From: Lethocerus indicus
Lineage: Eukaryota > Arthropoda > Insecta > Hemiptera > Belostomatidae
NCBI GenBank assembly: GCA_019843655.1
Contig: JACDQD010000008.1
Coordinates: 15,410,442-15,474,441, forward strand
DNA: 64,000 bases
Reading direction: 5' to 3'
Below, in pieces: positions 1-13,427 of this stretch. The notes below the pieces were generated by a model that saw only the letters and a program-made list of their open reading frames with translations, did not search any database and was not told the origin of the DNA. How positions within the stretch are numbered: position 1 is the first letter of the stretch; every line of letters begins with the position of its first letter. The position numbers were made by a program, and so were the translations under genes.

Positions 1-1095
1 CACACTGGGAGGGAAACCGCCAGGAATAACAAATGAACACCGTTCGACTTTTCCTCGGCCCCAGGAGAGCTTTTATCGCGAGCTTTTGTAATTTCAAACA
101 GATACCGCACCGTGCGATTTTATCTCTTGGATCGGTTCGTGAGAGGGATGAGACCGAAGGCCGTTCAACGGTAATGAGAGCCCTAACCGGCAGTGAGAGG
201 GAGGAGCGAGAGACCAACAACCACTTAGCCTTATTTATGCCGCCGGCCTGATAGTCACGTCAATATTTCACACTACAATATCGATAATATTCGAATTAAA
301 CTGTTATTTGAAACTATCATGTCTCAATTTTACAAGGATTTCACAACCTAAAGACAGGCAATCGTAAAGGTACGAAATTACCCTTGGGACAGATCTTTAA
401 ACGACAAAGAGCGGCTTGTGAAACTTAAGTGTCCTATGGAACGGGTACTACTGAAAGTCTTTAGTATAAGACATTGCTTCTGTTTATTAATTTTTTAATG
501 TAAAAAAAATGTTAAATTGAGGTTCGCAAGGCTATGGAACATCAAAGTTTCCCCTTGTGGTAAACCGGTTTCGGATTTCCCCCATCGCCAGTGACATAAA
601 TACGTGTATCGGCGGATTAATTGCCCTTTTAGAACTGTCACTGCACTTAAAAACAGCACCGATCGTCTTGTGGCATTCGAACCTATTATTTCGACTGTTA
701 AATTCAAGGTGCGGTCCGCGAATTTACGAAAGAAGTTTACGAAATCATAGGTAAGCCTCAGAAAATGGTTTTCACTTCAATCATGATCCGTCGTTATAAT
801 TGACTGGCCCGTGACCCCGCCCAAACAAAGCGACACCGGGGGAGGGCCAGATCGAAAATTCCAATCGTCAGACCGCACCCCCGCGTTAATTGCAAAAAGA
901 TTATATACAAGCGTAGGAGGAGATCGATTATAAGGTTTAAATCCATCAATAATAATACGGGACCGTATAGAACAACGGCGCATTACCATTAGCAGATCGA
1001 CCTTACCTATTGTCGTTAATCTATATAACAGTTGGGGCTCGTTGCATACATACGTGTAACGGCCAATTAATCGCGGAGAACCGGCAATAGTATAA

Positions 1096-1116
1096 GTATA
1101 AGGCCAGGCCTTATAC
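1096..1116. repeat. 21-base odd palindrome (10-bp arms, one-base centre)
   Basis: GTATAAGGCC is followed by a single A and then its exact reverse complement GGCCTTATAC. It could be a dyad-symmetric protein-binding site. Confidence 0.8.
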
Positions 1117-2531
1117 GAGGTTATTTATCTGTAACGCTCGGCCGTCCGGCAATTATAACGTAAGTTACTGGATCAGGGAAGGCCCGCGCTCTGGCCGGCC
1201 GACCAACAATGGCCGAGTGAACGGCTCGACCTCAGGGAAGATTGCAGCCGCGATTTACACAGTCAACAGCCGCAGTGGGCGCTTACCTCTTCCAGATCGG
1301 CCGTTGGAGATGTCGTCTGCCGCGGTGTCGGGATCAAACGCGGAATTATTTCAGCAATATCTCATTGTAGTTAGTCGTTAATAACTGGACTGTCGAAGGA
1401 AACGGGGAACAGTGAAAGGGGCCACGAAAAAGAAGCAGTAATTGGACCGACAATGGGAGAACAATGACTGTGTGATATAAAAAGCAATATTGAGTCGGGA
1501 AACACCGTAAGGGTTTGGTAAGGGTTATAAAACAGTAGTGGAGTAATGTTGTAATTGAGTTGTAACAGAACTCACGTCTGCATGCACTTTGTACCCAGTA
1601 TATTAGGAAATATAACATGGATTCTTTTAATACACCCAATCCAAACATAAAACACTGATAACAATTATTACATATATTGAACTCGAGAATGCAATGAATC
1701 GTCTATTCATTTAGACGGTTGATGATTTATTACGGCCGTTAAAATGGCGTAGTTCATTTCAAGAACTCTTCAATTCGGCGCCCCTGCCGAATACCAAAAG
1801 AAGGATTCCAGTTATTCCGAAATAATGGGCCACTCAATTACTAAATTGAAGTGCTATTTTCTCTAAACGCGGATTATAAAACCTCCACTTTAGTATTAAT
1901 TCCAGGGTCTTGAATGTTACACTCGAGGGATGCATTACTGCTATTTCATAAATGAAGGGCGTCACAACTGTAAAACTGTAAATTTCTTTTTTTTCGACCC
2001 GTCTGGCCCAATTATCCACACTTCACAATTGCCTATGATCACAGTTTTTGAGCCACATTAAAAATCTTTCGTCTTTAGAAGTGCGCTAATGAGCGGCAAG
2101 GCGAAAGGACACACCGAACACTAGAATTGAGTACAAAAAAATCCTCCCTCTCTGGTTTCACTCAGATCCGTTTAGGTTTCTCACCATTGTCAGTATATGA
2201 TCTACAATACCTTATATTACCATGGCGCAAGGTTTCGGACGCAAATTCTATTTGGCTTACGTCTAAACAGGAGGAAATTGTACAAGCGAAATGATTTCCA
2301 AATACAGAGTAATTTGCAGCCCATTATGCCCGACGACTAAATGTTCTGGACATCTCGGAGGACCGTGGCCTACGTAAGGAGGTTTACACAGTACCGAAAT
2401 CTGAGGCCGATTCGAAACGGATCGGTTGCCTTTCGGATTTGGGACTTTGCGAAAGAGCCGAGAGCGGTCGGTTTGCGTCAGTGGGGCGCTGAGTGGAGGG
2501 CGTGGTCCCAAGCCAAGTAAGAGACACACTA

Positions 2532-2634
<103 letters not shown>

Positions 2635-5600
2635 CGGGCACAAATGAGACAGACAGAGACGGCAGGATGGAGCTGGGCAGAAGCAAGGGGGGGGACTTCG
2701 TCATGTGAGGCCCCCTTCGGAAACTGGGCCGTCGGAGAGAGGCACACAACACGGCTCAAACACCAACTAATATTACACCTATATCTAGTTTAAGTCCATT
2801 TGTGAACTAGCAAGTTAATATGTATTGACCCATATTAATGCTGTGTCTGAAACTTCGTTTCGTTGAAACCGCCCCATTTCAACAGAGTGGCTTTTAAGCA
2901 ATTTCAATTAAATTTCAATTGATCAGAACAATAAATTATATTCTATAATCTGTTCTCCGATGCACTAAAGTTTTATTATTAAGTTAAGTTAAAGTCTTTA
3001 ATCAGTAATAACAATACCAGATCACGATAAATTTCGTTTTTTGCATATTATGTATCTCTTATGGATATCCTATATCTATTTTCATAAATTCCAGAAGCGT
3101 ATTTTTATTGAATAACACCCTTCAAAAGGGTTTCAACTGTGACGTTTTTTCCACGTTGATTTTCCATTACGCGAATGACATTGGCAAATCTGTGAAGTAA
3201 CGGGAACTGATTTTATAGCGTTGACAAAAAGTATAGTAAATTAAATAAAACAAAACCGTAAAAACAATCGTAAAATAAATCGAATACCGTTTAGCTGGGT
3301 AACAACAATGCACGATTTAGATCACTTCGTCAGTTGCAAGCGTTATTAATCGGGGAATATAGACAGTAAATAAAACACAAATGGACAGCCGTTTGATCGG
3401 GACAGTTACGACGATGGAAAAATGAAACTAATCGGCCATCACTGGAGCTGTATCAATTACAGCGGCGGCGGTTGTTTCCCGTCGGTTCGATTTGGAGGGT
3501 CTGGGAATGGGCTAGCGGGTGAACGAGAGCGAGAGACGATGGGGCTATTAAGACGTGTGCGAGAGGTGAGGGGCCCCCACATTTTATAAGGCCGGGCTAT
3601 TCGGTTCAATTAGGAACAGAGCCCGCAGTGTCAAACTCGGCATGCATTATGCATAAGATAGTAACCTACATCTGGACGGGCCCCTCCGCACCGCCAGCCA
3701 TAAACTCTCCGACCGTCGCCAAAGTCTCCTTCTTTCTGGAACGATTTTTCTCTTTGGCGCGAAAATCTGCCCCCCAAAACGCAAATCCCTGGGCGTGCCC
3801 ACGCGGGCCGAGCACACGGTCGGAAAATTACCTCGGCAACGCCGGGAAAAGTTTCGCAACGCCTAACATTCCTTTGGGTTTGTAGGTACTGTGAATACGG
3901 CCGTGCTAACAACTTTTGGCGTAGTCGAATTATATTGTTCGAACGGTCGGACGGTCGTAGTTCAGTCGGAATTCTGGATTATGCAGCAGGGAAATCTGTA
4001 CTTCAACAGTCGTCCTCCCTAGACGAGGGCGTAGCCCGGTAGGAATGATAGGGGCGTGCACCATCAGACTCAGTTATTAGTTCTACTGGATAAATCACTA
4101 AACAGGATACGCCAGGGTGGCCGCCACGGGGAATCTGGGATGGTTAAATTTGATTTTTGGCGTCCTTGGGGAACATTCGGTTCCCAAATGGGCGAGGCGA
4201 CATTGAGATATTATCGGCACAGGACCCAGAAACTCGAGAAAAATAGAACGAAGGGCGGCCGTTAACAGTCGGAGATGGAAATCGAAAAACCTCTGGGTCA
4301 AGGTTTACGAGGGGAACACCCCAATAACAGATCTAGATGATTAGTCCAATCTTAAATTGGACTGCGGTCTCGGTCGCGGTAGAAGGGGCTTTTGTCCGAC
4401 AGGACCAGGTGTTTGTGTTATTCAGTGATTAAACCCTTTATCGAAACCTTTCTTAACATGCAACTGCATAAAACAACACCAGATAACACAATTACAGAGT
4501 TTAAAATGTTTGCGATAGTCTTATACCTTCTGTGGGGATTCTTCACATGCCTGGACCCCACTATTTCTAGTTCCATTCGGCTTTTCACTCCCGCAAATAG
4601 ACCGCAGCTGAAAACGAATTTCACGAGAGTTCCAGACCGCACAACGGTCTAGACGAGCTCGGGGCCAGTGGCGTAGGGCGGGACGGTGGGGGTCCGGCTA
4701 TATTGAACGATTGCCAAATTTCCGTACCGCCGGCGGTAAGTTTCACAATTGAGTTTACGGCGTCCTCCAAGCGCGCCCGGACATGAGGACGGGCCCACAA
4801 TTTAAGATTCGACTGGGCACCCAATGCGAAATTTCAAGGACCGCCGTTAATAGGCGGGCTGTAAAGAATTTTCAGCAATTAATCGGACGCGAGAAAATAG
4901 GACTGTACGTCATTAAAAAGAAAGCGATTGTAACTTATATGATTTTATTTTTCCCCCCTAAAAAGCCCTCCCGGACGAACTGTACACAAGAGAGCGTCTT
5001 TTAACCTCGGCCGTTAAATATACGACTGTTTTCGCCGAATATTTGTATTTTGAAATGAATGAGTATTTTTAGAAATTCGGATTTATGCGCCATCCCGGGC
5101 GGCGAACACTTTTCCCTCTGGCCGGCTCCGGCGATTTATTCGAGGCTATTTACTTACAAATAACGCCCACTGAGCTTCGCCCCGTTGAAATATGTCCGAC
5201 GCAGATATTCGAATTGACGATATATGATGTGACAAAAAATTATTCCTTAATTTTCAATACGGTCCACCGTCTTGAATTTTAAAATCTGTTCTGTTTATTT
5301 GTGGCTATGTAGCTTTCATATGATATTTACGACCCACTTTTTAAATTTGAATATCGTAATACTAATTGCCAGTATTACTTTAAAACGTTATTGGGAACGA
5401 CCGAAGTCTCCAGACCCGCCCTGCCAATTAAAATTGGCGCTTTGTTAAGAAACTAGAAAAAGTATTACCAACCGACGGCATGATGAACCCAAGATGAAGA
5501 GGAATTAAGACATTGAGGGCAAAACTTTCATACAAGTTAATAAGTACGTTTAAAAGCTACTTGAAAGCTATTGCGAATAAAATATAAATAGGACCCACTG

Positions 5601-6027
5601 TTTAGGCCACCACTCCTTTATGTAATAAACGCGTATGTTCAAAACTTATTGAAATCGGCCCGCCCAACAGTACAAATATGGCATGTTGTGGTTGCACAAT
5701 TAATTCGGGACAGCCTGTTCGCTTAATTTCAAACGGTATAAATTAAGTCTGACATCATTTGCCTTATCATTTTTAAAGTGGGGAGGGACAGAATATTCTA
5801 CAAAATTCCACTTGCGGATTGGCTCACGAAACCAATTTTGAATATAATGGGTCGGCCGATTGTGATGAAGTCATTCAAAGCGCCCACCAGCGTTTACGAA
5901 ACGTTCGGAACTCCTAAGTTATGAGACGGATTGAGTACAGAGTATGGTTTCATGTACTTCACATATTTATCCCATAGACTATACCGGCTGCACCAACACG
6001 ATTACATATAACATTACAAGACATAAT

Positions 6028-6128
<101 letters not shown>

Positions 6129-8450
6129 CATTAAACGAATTAGGTACGAATTGGCAACGATTGAGACATCTTTCATATGATATAGCAAAAGCAAGGCTGC
6201 CGAGAATAATGGAAAAACAACTTCTAGATATAGTTGCAGTATGAGATAATGGTAATACCCATACAATACTCCAATAATCACATATAATGCTGCAATACGT
6301 GGTCCACTTATTATTTAGACATGTCCAGTTGGTGTAGATATTTTTGCTGTCAGAGGCTGACGGAAAGAACAACCTAAGGCAAACTTCTGATGTCAGTCAT
6401 CCCAGATCCGGCCTGATTCGGTGTCGAAATGTCCGTGCGTTGGGGGGTTTTTACGAGCCGATCGTTTACCCAAAAAGCTTTTTTTTTATCAAGCGAAATC
6501 GGACCAGAAACCGAAACTGCGCAATATATTCCAAAGGGCGTATAACACGAACTGGGGAAAGGGACTTGACGAAATACAAGCTTCGCTATATCCTAAATCT
6601 GGGAATTAATTTACTAGAGCGTTCCGTTTAATACAGTTCCAAATGGGCCTTTTTTCTCAATATAAACCGGTTAAACGGGGGGCAGGGAGGAGGGGTTTAC
6701 GAACTTTAACAGGACCACCCGCTTCCTAACGAAGCCTAAACTTCACTTATCTACCTTTATCACTTCTCCGCGTTTATAGCATACACCATAATGGGCCCTC
6801 TCGAATCATTTAACTTTATTGAATAACCTGGCTTCGGGTTATATTAAGTATTCTTCTGAGCTTCACATACACTAATTATCACCAGCATTGCTATATCCCA
6901 TACTGAATTTCTCCCACTGCTCAGTCCGAGAAAGTAAAAAAATGATCAAAACCCAAAATGAAATACCGGTCATTAGGCTCAGCCCTGTGCAACCTCAATC
7001 GTAATTCAGTTTCGCCTGAGCGATAAAAACAAAAAAATTCGCACACACACACAATCCCAAAGAGGCCGTATAAATTGCAGTTAGAGTGTACGTGTTGGTG
7101 GTCAATGGCGGCCCAAGGCCCGGACCAATGTTTATTGAGGAACCGGGCGACCGTGCCGGCGTCTCGTGCCCCATTAATCATTCCAATTAGGACATTAGCG
7201 GAGATAATCTCAAATAGAGCGTTCCGCAGGGGTAGGACGGACGGCGTATTAAATTTAAAACGGAAAACCTTAAATAACAAGAACGCCGTTTGGGACCGGT
7301 CCCGATAATTCTGGAGTAACTGTAACGGAGTAACTGCAAGGCCGATATTCGGCCGGCGTAAGGGGGGGAGGGCGAGTCTTGAGCGAAAAATAAAGATAAC
7401 TCGGCCAAGTTTACAACCCAATTTTCCAACGGAGTTGAACAGCAAGAGATTAGAAAACGTACCACCCAATGTTTAAGAGGAAAATTAGCGCCGGTACATT
7501 TTTCATTTCGGCATGTTCTCTGGTTTACAGCGTTACTTGAAAATATTTCGAGGCGATATAAATTCAAGGGCACAAGGCATTAATCCGTACATGCATTAGC
7601 GAATCTGCAGACACGTCGTTATCGACGTACTAATTTACACACGTGCAAGTGCGAGGATAGGCGCGGTTCAGCCAGAGTATATGGGCCCGTAAACAGGGTG
7701 GGCCCGCTAGCCGGGATATTTGATAATTTTTTTTAAAAGTGAAACATGCCTCTTTTGCCAAAAGGCACGACTTGGGAATGCAAAATAATTCCGAATACAA
7801 GCTGTCTCCTGCATGCCAGACAGAATGGAATTACAAATATGGAAGCAACTAGGCCTTGGGTGTTCGTGCACATTGGCGCCCTATCCTATTGTACCGACAA
7901 AGTGGTAAAGTTTCAGCTTAAATAATTAAAGGTGAATTATTGTAAGACATCCAAATTCCGGTGGTATTTTAAGTTTTATGTCATCTCATCTGCCAGTCAA
8001 CTGATAGTTTAATTGTTATTTCCATTAGAGGATTCTAACGAACCCATTTTTGTACGCTGGCGACTACTTGCGGTCGGACTGGCATCTACACACTCGCATT
8101 TTCATGGCGAGAGACGCGTGGGGCGGACACGCGCTAGACCGCAGCCCCCAGCGGCCGATAGACCACATGATACGTGAGACCAATTAGTGCACCTTTTCGA
8201 AACCCACCCCCCTAGTATCGGTTTTCCGCTCTGTTTCTCCGCCCGATTCCACAGAAACGGTATCGAATTTTAATACAGCAGTTGGCGTGTTACGAGCAGG
8301 GGAATGGCCCCAAATTCCACCGTATCCGCTCGACATCTGACGAACATTAAAGCGCAACTACTCCGGGATCAATGAGCAATGTAGGAACTTGGAACGCAGT
8401 TGATCTTGATGGAAAAATAAAAGTGATAAATGATTACTATTAACACTTAC

Positions 8451-8742
8451 CTGGTAGTGATGTCGGATGGTGATGATGGTGATGGTGGTGATGGTTGTTG
8501 TGGTGGTGGTGAGGGTGGTGTCTCGCGTACTTGGCCACGTGGAGGAGTCCAGGCGGTGAACTGGCCTCTCTCTTGGTGTCACTTCTGTTATTGTTGTTGT
8601 TGTTATTATTGTTGTTGTTGTTGTTGTTGTTATTATTGTTGTTGTTATTGTTATTGACGATACTCGTGCTAGACGTTCGCGTCGCACTCGTCGTCTTTAC
8701 GCTCAGGTCCACTGGCTCCAACTGCACAGGAGGGCCGGATGC
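8451..8742 (-). CDS. Internal coding exon C of a putative repressor transcription factor (CtBP motif, poly-Asn, poly-His); possibly KLF3/8/12-like
   Basis: This 292-bp exon reads open on the minus strand, starting in phase 0 and ending in phase 1. The acceptor is ttgttttag before GCATCC and the donor is CCAG followed by gtaagtg. An in-frame TAG overlaps the acceptor and a TAA lies just past the donor, so both splice sites are needed. Its 97 codons begin ASGPPVQLEPVDLSVK. Residues 10-16, PVDLSVK, match the PxDLS motif that recruits the CtBP co-repressor. Then come a Ser/Thr-rich stretch (17-28), 23 Asn (30-52), a basic segment ending in HVAKYAR (53-74), a His-rich tract (75-92) and PTSLP. The Asn tract mixes AAC and AAT codons, which argues for a conserved protein tract rather than a fresh microsatellite. 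Known family fact: KLF3, KLF8 and KLF12 carry EPVDL(S/T) near the N-terminus, ahead of three C-terminal zinc fingers. No zinc-finger exon is visible, so the family call is an inference. Other CtBP-binding repressors remain possible. Confidence 0.85.
8582..8655 (-). repeat. Trinucleotide (AAC/AAT)n tract encoding poly-Asn inside exon C
   Basis: The minus-strand trinucleotide tract encodes 23 consecutive Asn with a mixture of AAC and AAT codons. Mixing means the DNA repeat is impure while the amino-acid run is unbroken. A second low-complexity patch (about 8467-8520) encodes the His-rich segment with CAT and CAC codons. Confidence 0.9.
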
Positions 8743-11700
8743 CTAAAACAAATAATGTTCATATAATATTTTAACATCCGATTCTATTAATGCTGCAATG
8801 GAATTCTTTACAAGTTAAAATAGTGAAAGTGAACCGGAACATTATATTTTTCAGTAAGATAAATTCAAATATATGATGTTATCATTGAAAATATTCTTCA
8901 ATTTGGGGCTGAAAAAAGATCAGCATGTATTAGTAAAATATGTGGAACTGAACAGTGGACATATTTTGTCGGTGAGGATCACACAGCAGTTGTCAGAACG
9001 CGGCGACATTTTTCCAACATGATTTGTCCAATCCGAAACGCGGAAACGGCATTTTTTCAGCCATCTCCGCCCCGTTTGATTTATAGCCGACTAATGCTTC
9101 AACAGAATAAAATACAACGGCGCTCGCCGAGTGTAATGGGATCGGAATCGGACCGGGGCGTGTGCATTTCTTCCAGTCTGTCATAAAAACGCGCACTTAT
9201 CGCGATTTTTCTTCGAACCGAGCCCGCTCCGAGGGGAACTAATAAACGTCGGCCGGGGGAAGATTATCGGCATAGCGAGGCCGTCACTGGGCGTAGCCCC
9301 GGAGCAGCGGATATGGCAATCGTTACTGACAATTTTCTAAACCGGAATCAGATGTATACTGCCGTTTTGATGTATTTCCTATTGGGAGTTTTATTTTTTT
9401 TCATCGCTCTTCGATTAAAGGAGATTTTTAATAGGCATTTTTGATTTATAAGTCACTCGCGATAATTTCAACCTACAAGGATGGAATTGTACTCGACCTC
9501 ACGTTCCTATCTCCTCGGATAGGAAGAGCCGATCGATAGAGAAATCCAATCCACCCGACGACATTCGTCCGGTTATTTAATTTTAAATTATAAAAGGCAC
9601 AAGAATGACTTTTATCGTCGCATAATCCACGTGACGAGGTCGCTGTGTCCAATAAAAATAACTGACTGACCATGTAAGTCATCCATCCGGATGTTTCATT
9701 TACAAACACAAGGGCGGGCATTATACAGTGCATATTTCAAATTTTATTTTCTTCAACATCCCCATGATTCGTTACCGAGAACAGTGCTGTGGGTTGTCAA
9801 ACATAAGAACGTCCAATTTGTATGTAATTATTCTCATAGTTACATTAATAATAATATAGCTGAAAATAAATAGGAAAAGGGAAATTTTACTGTCAGTCAG
9901 AGAAACTAACCCTAGTAAAATCTTTCGTGTCGATTCGAATCCAACGTGCGGAGGGAAAGGGTCCGGATTCGTGAGAATCTGTGAATAACGCGAAAATCGT
10001 GTATAACGTAAAAGAAAAAAAAATCGTAGGGGGATTTAATGTAAAAATCGTTTCGCCCCGAATTTATGGATTGGCACTTGGAGGGGCGCGGGGGGTGGAT
10101 TGGGGATCGGGGAAGCGTGACGCGAGACTCGGCGGCCCCTACCGCCTGATAAATAGACTTCTTCTATTTTAAAGGTCCCGGGAGATGACGCAACCCGCAG
10201 GAAAGAAGATTGATGGTCCAGCCAGTGGGAATCGCCCCATTCAGTTTATGCGATCAATGGAGAAGGAGGGCACAGGAAAAAAATACTGAAGACTTTCAGT
10301 CTAACTGACACAATCGGATCCAAACGTGAAATCTCGCTTCGTTCAAATCATTATATACGTCGTCAAATCCGGTATATCTTTTAGCATGTACTTGACATAC
10401 GACTTTATATATTTCCCTTTACAAGTTATCTTTGTAGCGTAAATAAATCCCGTCATAAATATTCTATTTCCTACGGTTGTAACGGACCGTACATCATAGC
10501 CGCTACTTCACTATAATACTGTGTCAATCAGTCTGTAACCGGTTTAAGCCCACATAGAAAGAATATCCTTATATTCCCTAATCGAAATGAAACGGTTTTG
10601 TCGTTTTGCACTAACGTATTATATGAAATTAAAGACTGAAAATGTTATATTAAATTGAACAATTTGCACAAAACATTTGACGTAATAAATATATCGATAG
10701 TCCAAGCTGATCGACTCTCCCTTCCCGAGTAACTTTACCGCGCGGTATATATTAATGTATACTGTATCCCATATGTTAAATTTCATCTAGGGAAGTTATA
10801 AATTGTGATGCCTCCCTCTTTAAATAAAATCAGGGAGCCAGCGCTCAGAATATGCATATTACTGGCTGGAAGATTTATTTAATTTAAGTTATCATCATCA
10901 CATATTGTATGTTCCATAAATATGGCTGAAACAAAGATGGATTTGTGTTTAAATCGGTGTCCCGAGGTCGGGTTTCATAAGTCAAGGAGCTGGAAGCCCA
11001 AGACATGTCGGTGGCGACTGTAAATTTTGCATTTATTTTAATGAACCGGTGGTCGATTTTACATTCCACACGGGCGTCGCCCCGTATAAATTACCATTGG
11101 AAAAAAATGAGAATTAGTTTTATTTCCATAAGTAATTTTTAAAAGTTTGCAATTTCGAACGGCGTCCCGTTAAAACGCGTTCTCTTCACTTTTACTGACA
11201 ATTTCTTCCATGTTGCATAACATCGATTACGAGATTTTCCAAGCGGCCGAATGAAAAAAATAAATGGCTCACGAATGGAAGTCTTCCAATTACATCTTTC
11301 AAATATATGTTTTAATTCAGGACCGAAATTTCAATAAAATAATGGTTTTTACAAAATAAGTGTGTTTATATAGAAAGATAGTACGCGTTAGAAATTATAA
11401 ATAAAATTAAAAATTCACTTTTAAAGAATCTATATATCAATCTATACATTTCCAGATAAAAGTTTTAGTTACATAATATGACATCATCGTCTTTTTATCC
11501 TCCCTTGTCGGGTTCAATGCTAGATTTAGGCAGGGTTTACGTATTATATAGCTTATGTTTCGAACAGAACGAAACAAATCTCTGTTACTAAATTACATGA
11601 TAAACAACTGATACGACGGATAAAATATTTTCAATGAAGAACCACGTACGGTTATTTCCCCCCAATTCGAAGAGTACCTGTAATTTCCCACAGGCCCAAC

Positions 11701-13413
11701 CGTATGGATAATCACGAAGAACCGAACGAGGAAATGACCCGTATTAAGGGATGTCAGAGGGCGGAGGCGTTACTTGAGATTCTTTTCTCTAGCCGGCCAT
11801 CGCCTTCTTCTTAAATCATTTTGACTGATTGCGCTAACAACCGTTCCGACAATGGGATTCGGACTCGGCCGACAAAAGGGGGCTGCCGGGATAATGCGCG
11901 TGGGCGAGAAAGAGAGGGAGAATACCAGAAGCCTCCCTTCGGAAGAAGGGGAGAGAGGGAGGGACAGTATCCGCTCTGACCGCTGCCGACATAATCAAGG
12001 ATCGCCCCGGGCCCGGCCGAAACATGACTAAGCCGAAAAATCAAGTTACAAAATACGGGAAGCCACTCGAGTAAGAAAAAAGAGAAAACATCCCTATAAT
12101 GATTACTGCTACAGAGGTGCAGGTGATGGATTTTGAGAGCAGATTATTATCGCACTCTCAATATGCGTTTTGTAGTGAATAACCGTCCGCGTATCCTCAA
12201 ACCTTTTCTTCATCAATTTTATCTTATATACTTAACGAGCCCCGAAAAATTGGAGGGTGCTTCCAAAATCAGCGGATACCTGCAAAAGGGCGGTTTAAAC
12301 GGGTCAACCCTGGTTCGAATCTCAATGGCGTACCGAATTTTCATTCGATCAACTTGCTTAACCGGCAAGTGTAAAAATCATGCAATAATTTCTGGTAAAG
12401 TTCAGGTTCTGACCTGTATTAGGTAGATCTGGATGGACTGAGAGGAATAGAGTTTTCAAAATTGGAAATAGATTATTTATCCATGGTTGAATTATGTTTT
12501 TACACCAAATAAAATGAAAATTTGGTCTCCCGTGTTATTCCAACGGTCGAAGCGGTTACTTAAATGAAACTACTGTAAAAGACCGACAATCGAGTAATAT
12601 GTAATATCGATAAAACGGAGCTGTACACCTTTAATTCAACCTGTCCCGTGTTCTTGAAATCGTTACAACGCTGAAGTGAAGTTATTACTTGCGTACAAAA
12701 CCGACGGCTGAAAGTAACAGGTACTTTCACGCTACAGTTCGCGGACACGCCTAAAAATAGCCTCACAAGTGAGAGGAAATTGGAGTTTAAACATGATAAC
12801 GTCTGAGACCCAATCCGCAAATCTGTCGGGTCGTTACAGGCCCGCAGTGTAACGGTTGAGTCGTTTTGCCAAGTAGCATCACGAGCGTTTAATTATGGGT
12901 TTATTCTATAAAACGGTACATGGCATACGGTTTAAAAACATTTGTTTCGTTCCATTTATTTTTAGTACCAACTATAATGATTTAAATGTATACGACCGAA
13001 CTCAATGAACACTTGGGAGTATTATTCTTACGATAGAGAGCCCCCATAAACAGAAAATTTGCAGTTTTCATTAGTACGCCTTGAAAGCGTAATATCCAGG
13101 AGGTTAACGGCCGGGAAACTTGATATTTAAAGGATGTTAAATGGTGAACAAAAGCTCAGGATCGTTGTAGATATTATAATTAGATAGAAAAGAACGGAGC
13201 GATAATAAAGAAGACGTGGAACGACCGGACCTTCCAGAATTTGTCTAGCCTCACCCTAAAATATACCGACGTCCCCGTCGTTATTAAACCGACGAAACCC
13301 GGCCAAGGTGGATAAAATTCAACGAGGATAGAGGAACCATTAAAGGTCAAATTAAGAATATGAGGTCAATAAGTTTTGAAGACGGACGGACTCCTCCCAA
13401 AGAGAATCGTGTA

Positions 13414-13427
13414 GGGGGGGGGGGGGG
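13414..13427 (+). repeat. Poly-G run (14 G)
   Basis: An uninterrupted run of 14 G lies in otherwise AT-rich DNA. A similar shorter run of about 10 G occurs near 46050. Such runs can form G-quadruplex structures and often have assembly length errors. Confidence 0.9.

Noticed and set aside
6921..7469. 182-codon minus-strand open frame
   Set aside because: It is the longest non-repeat frame, but it has no recognisable domain, a residue mix rich in Leu, Phe and Arg as expected of chance translation, and no flanking gene signals.
12301..12345. tRNA-like TGGTTCGAATCT box
   Set aside because: The T-arm stem does not pair and no A box or acceptor stem is found.
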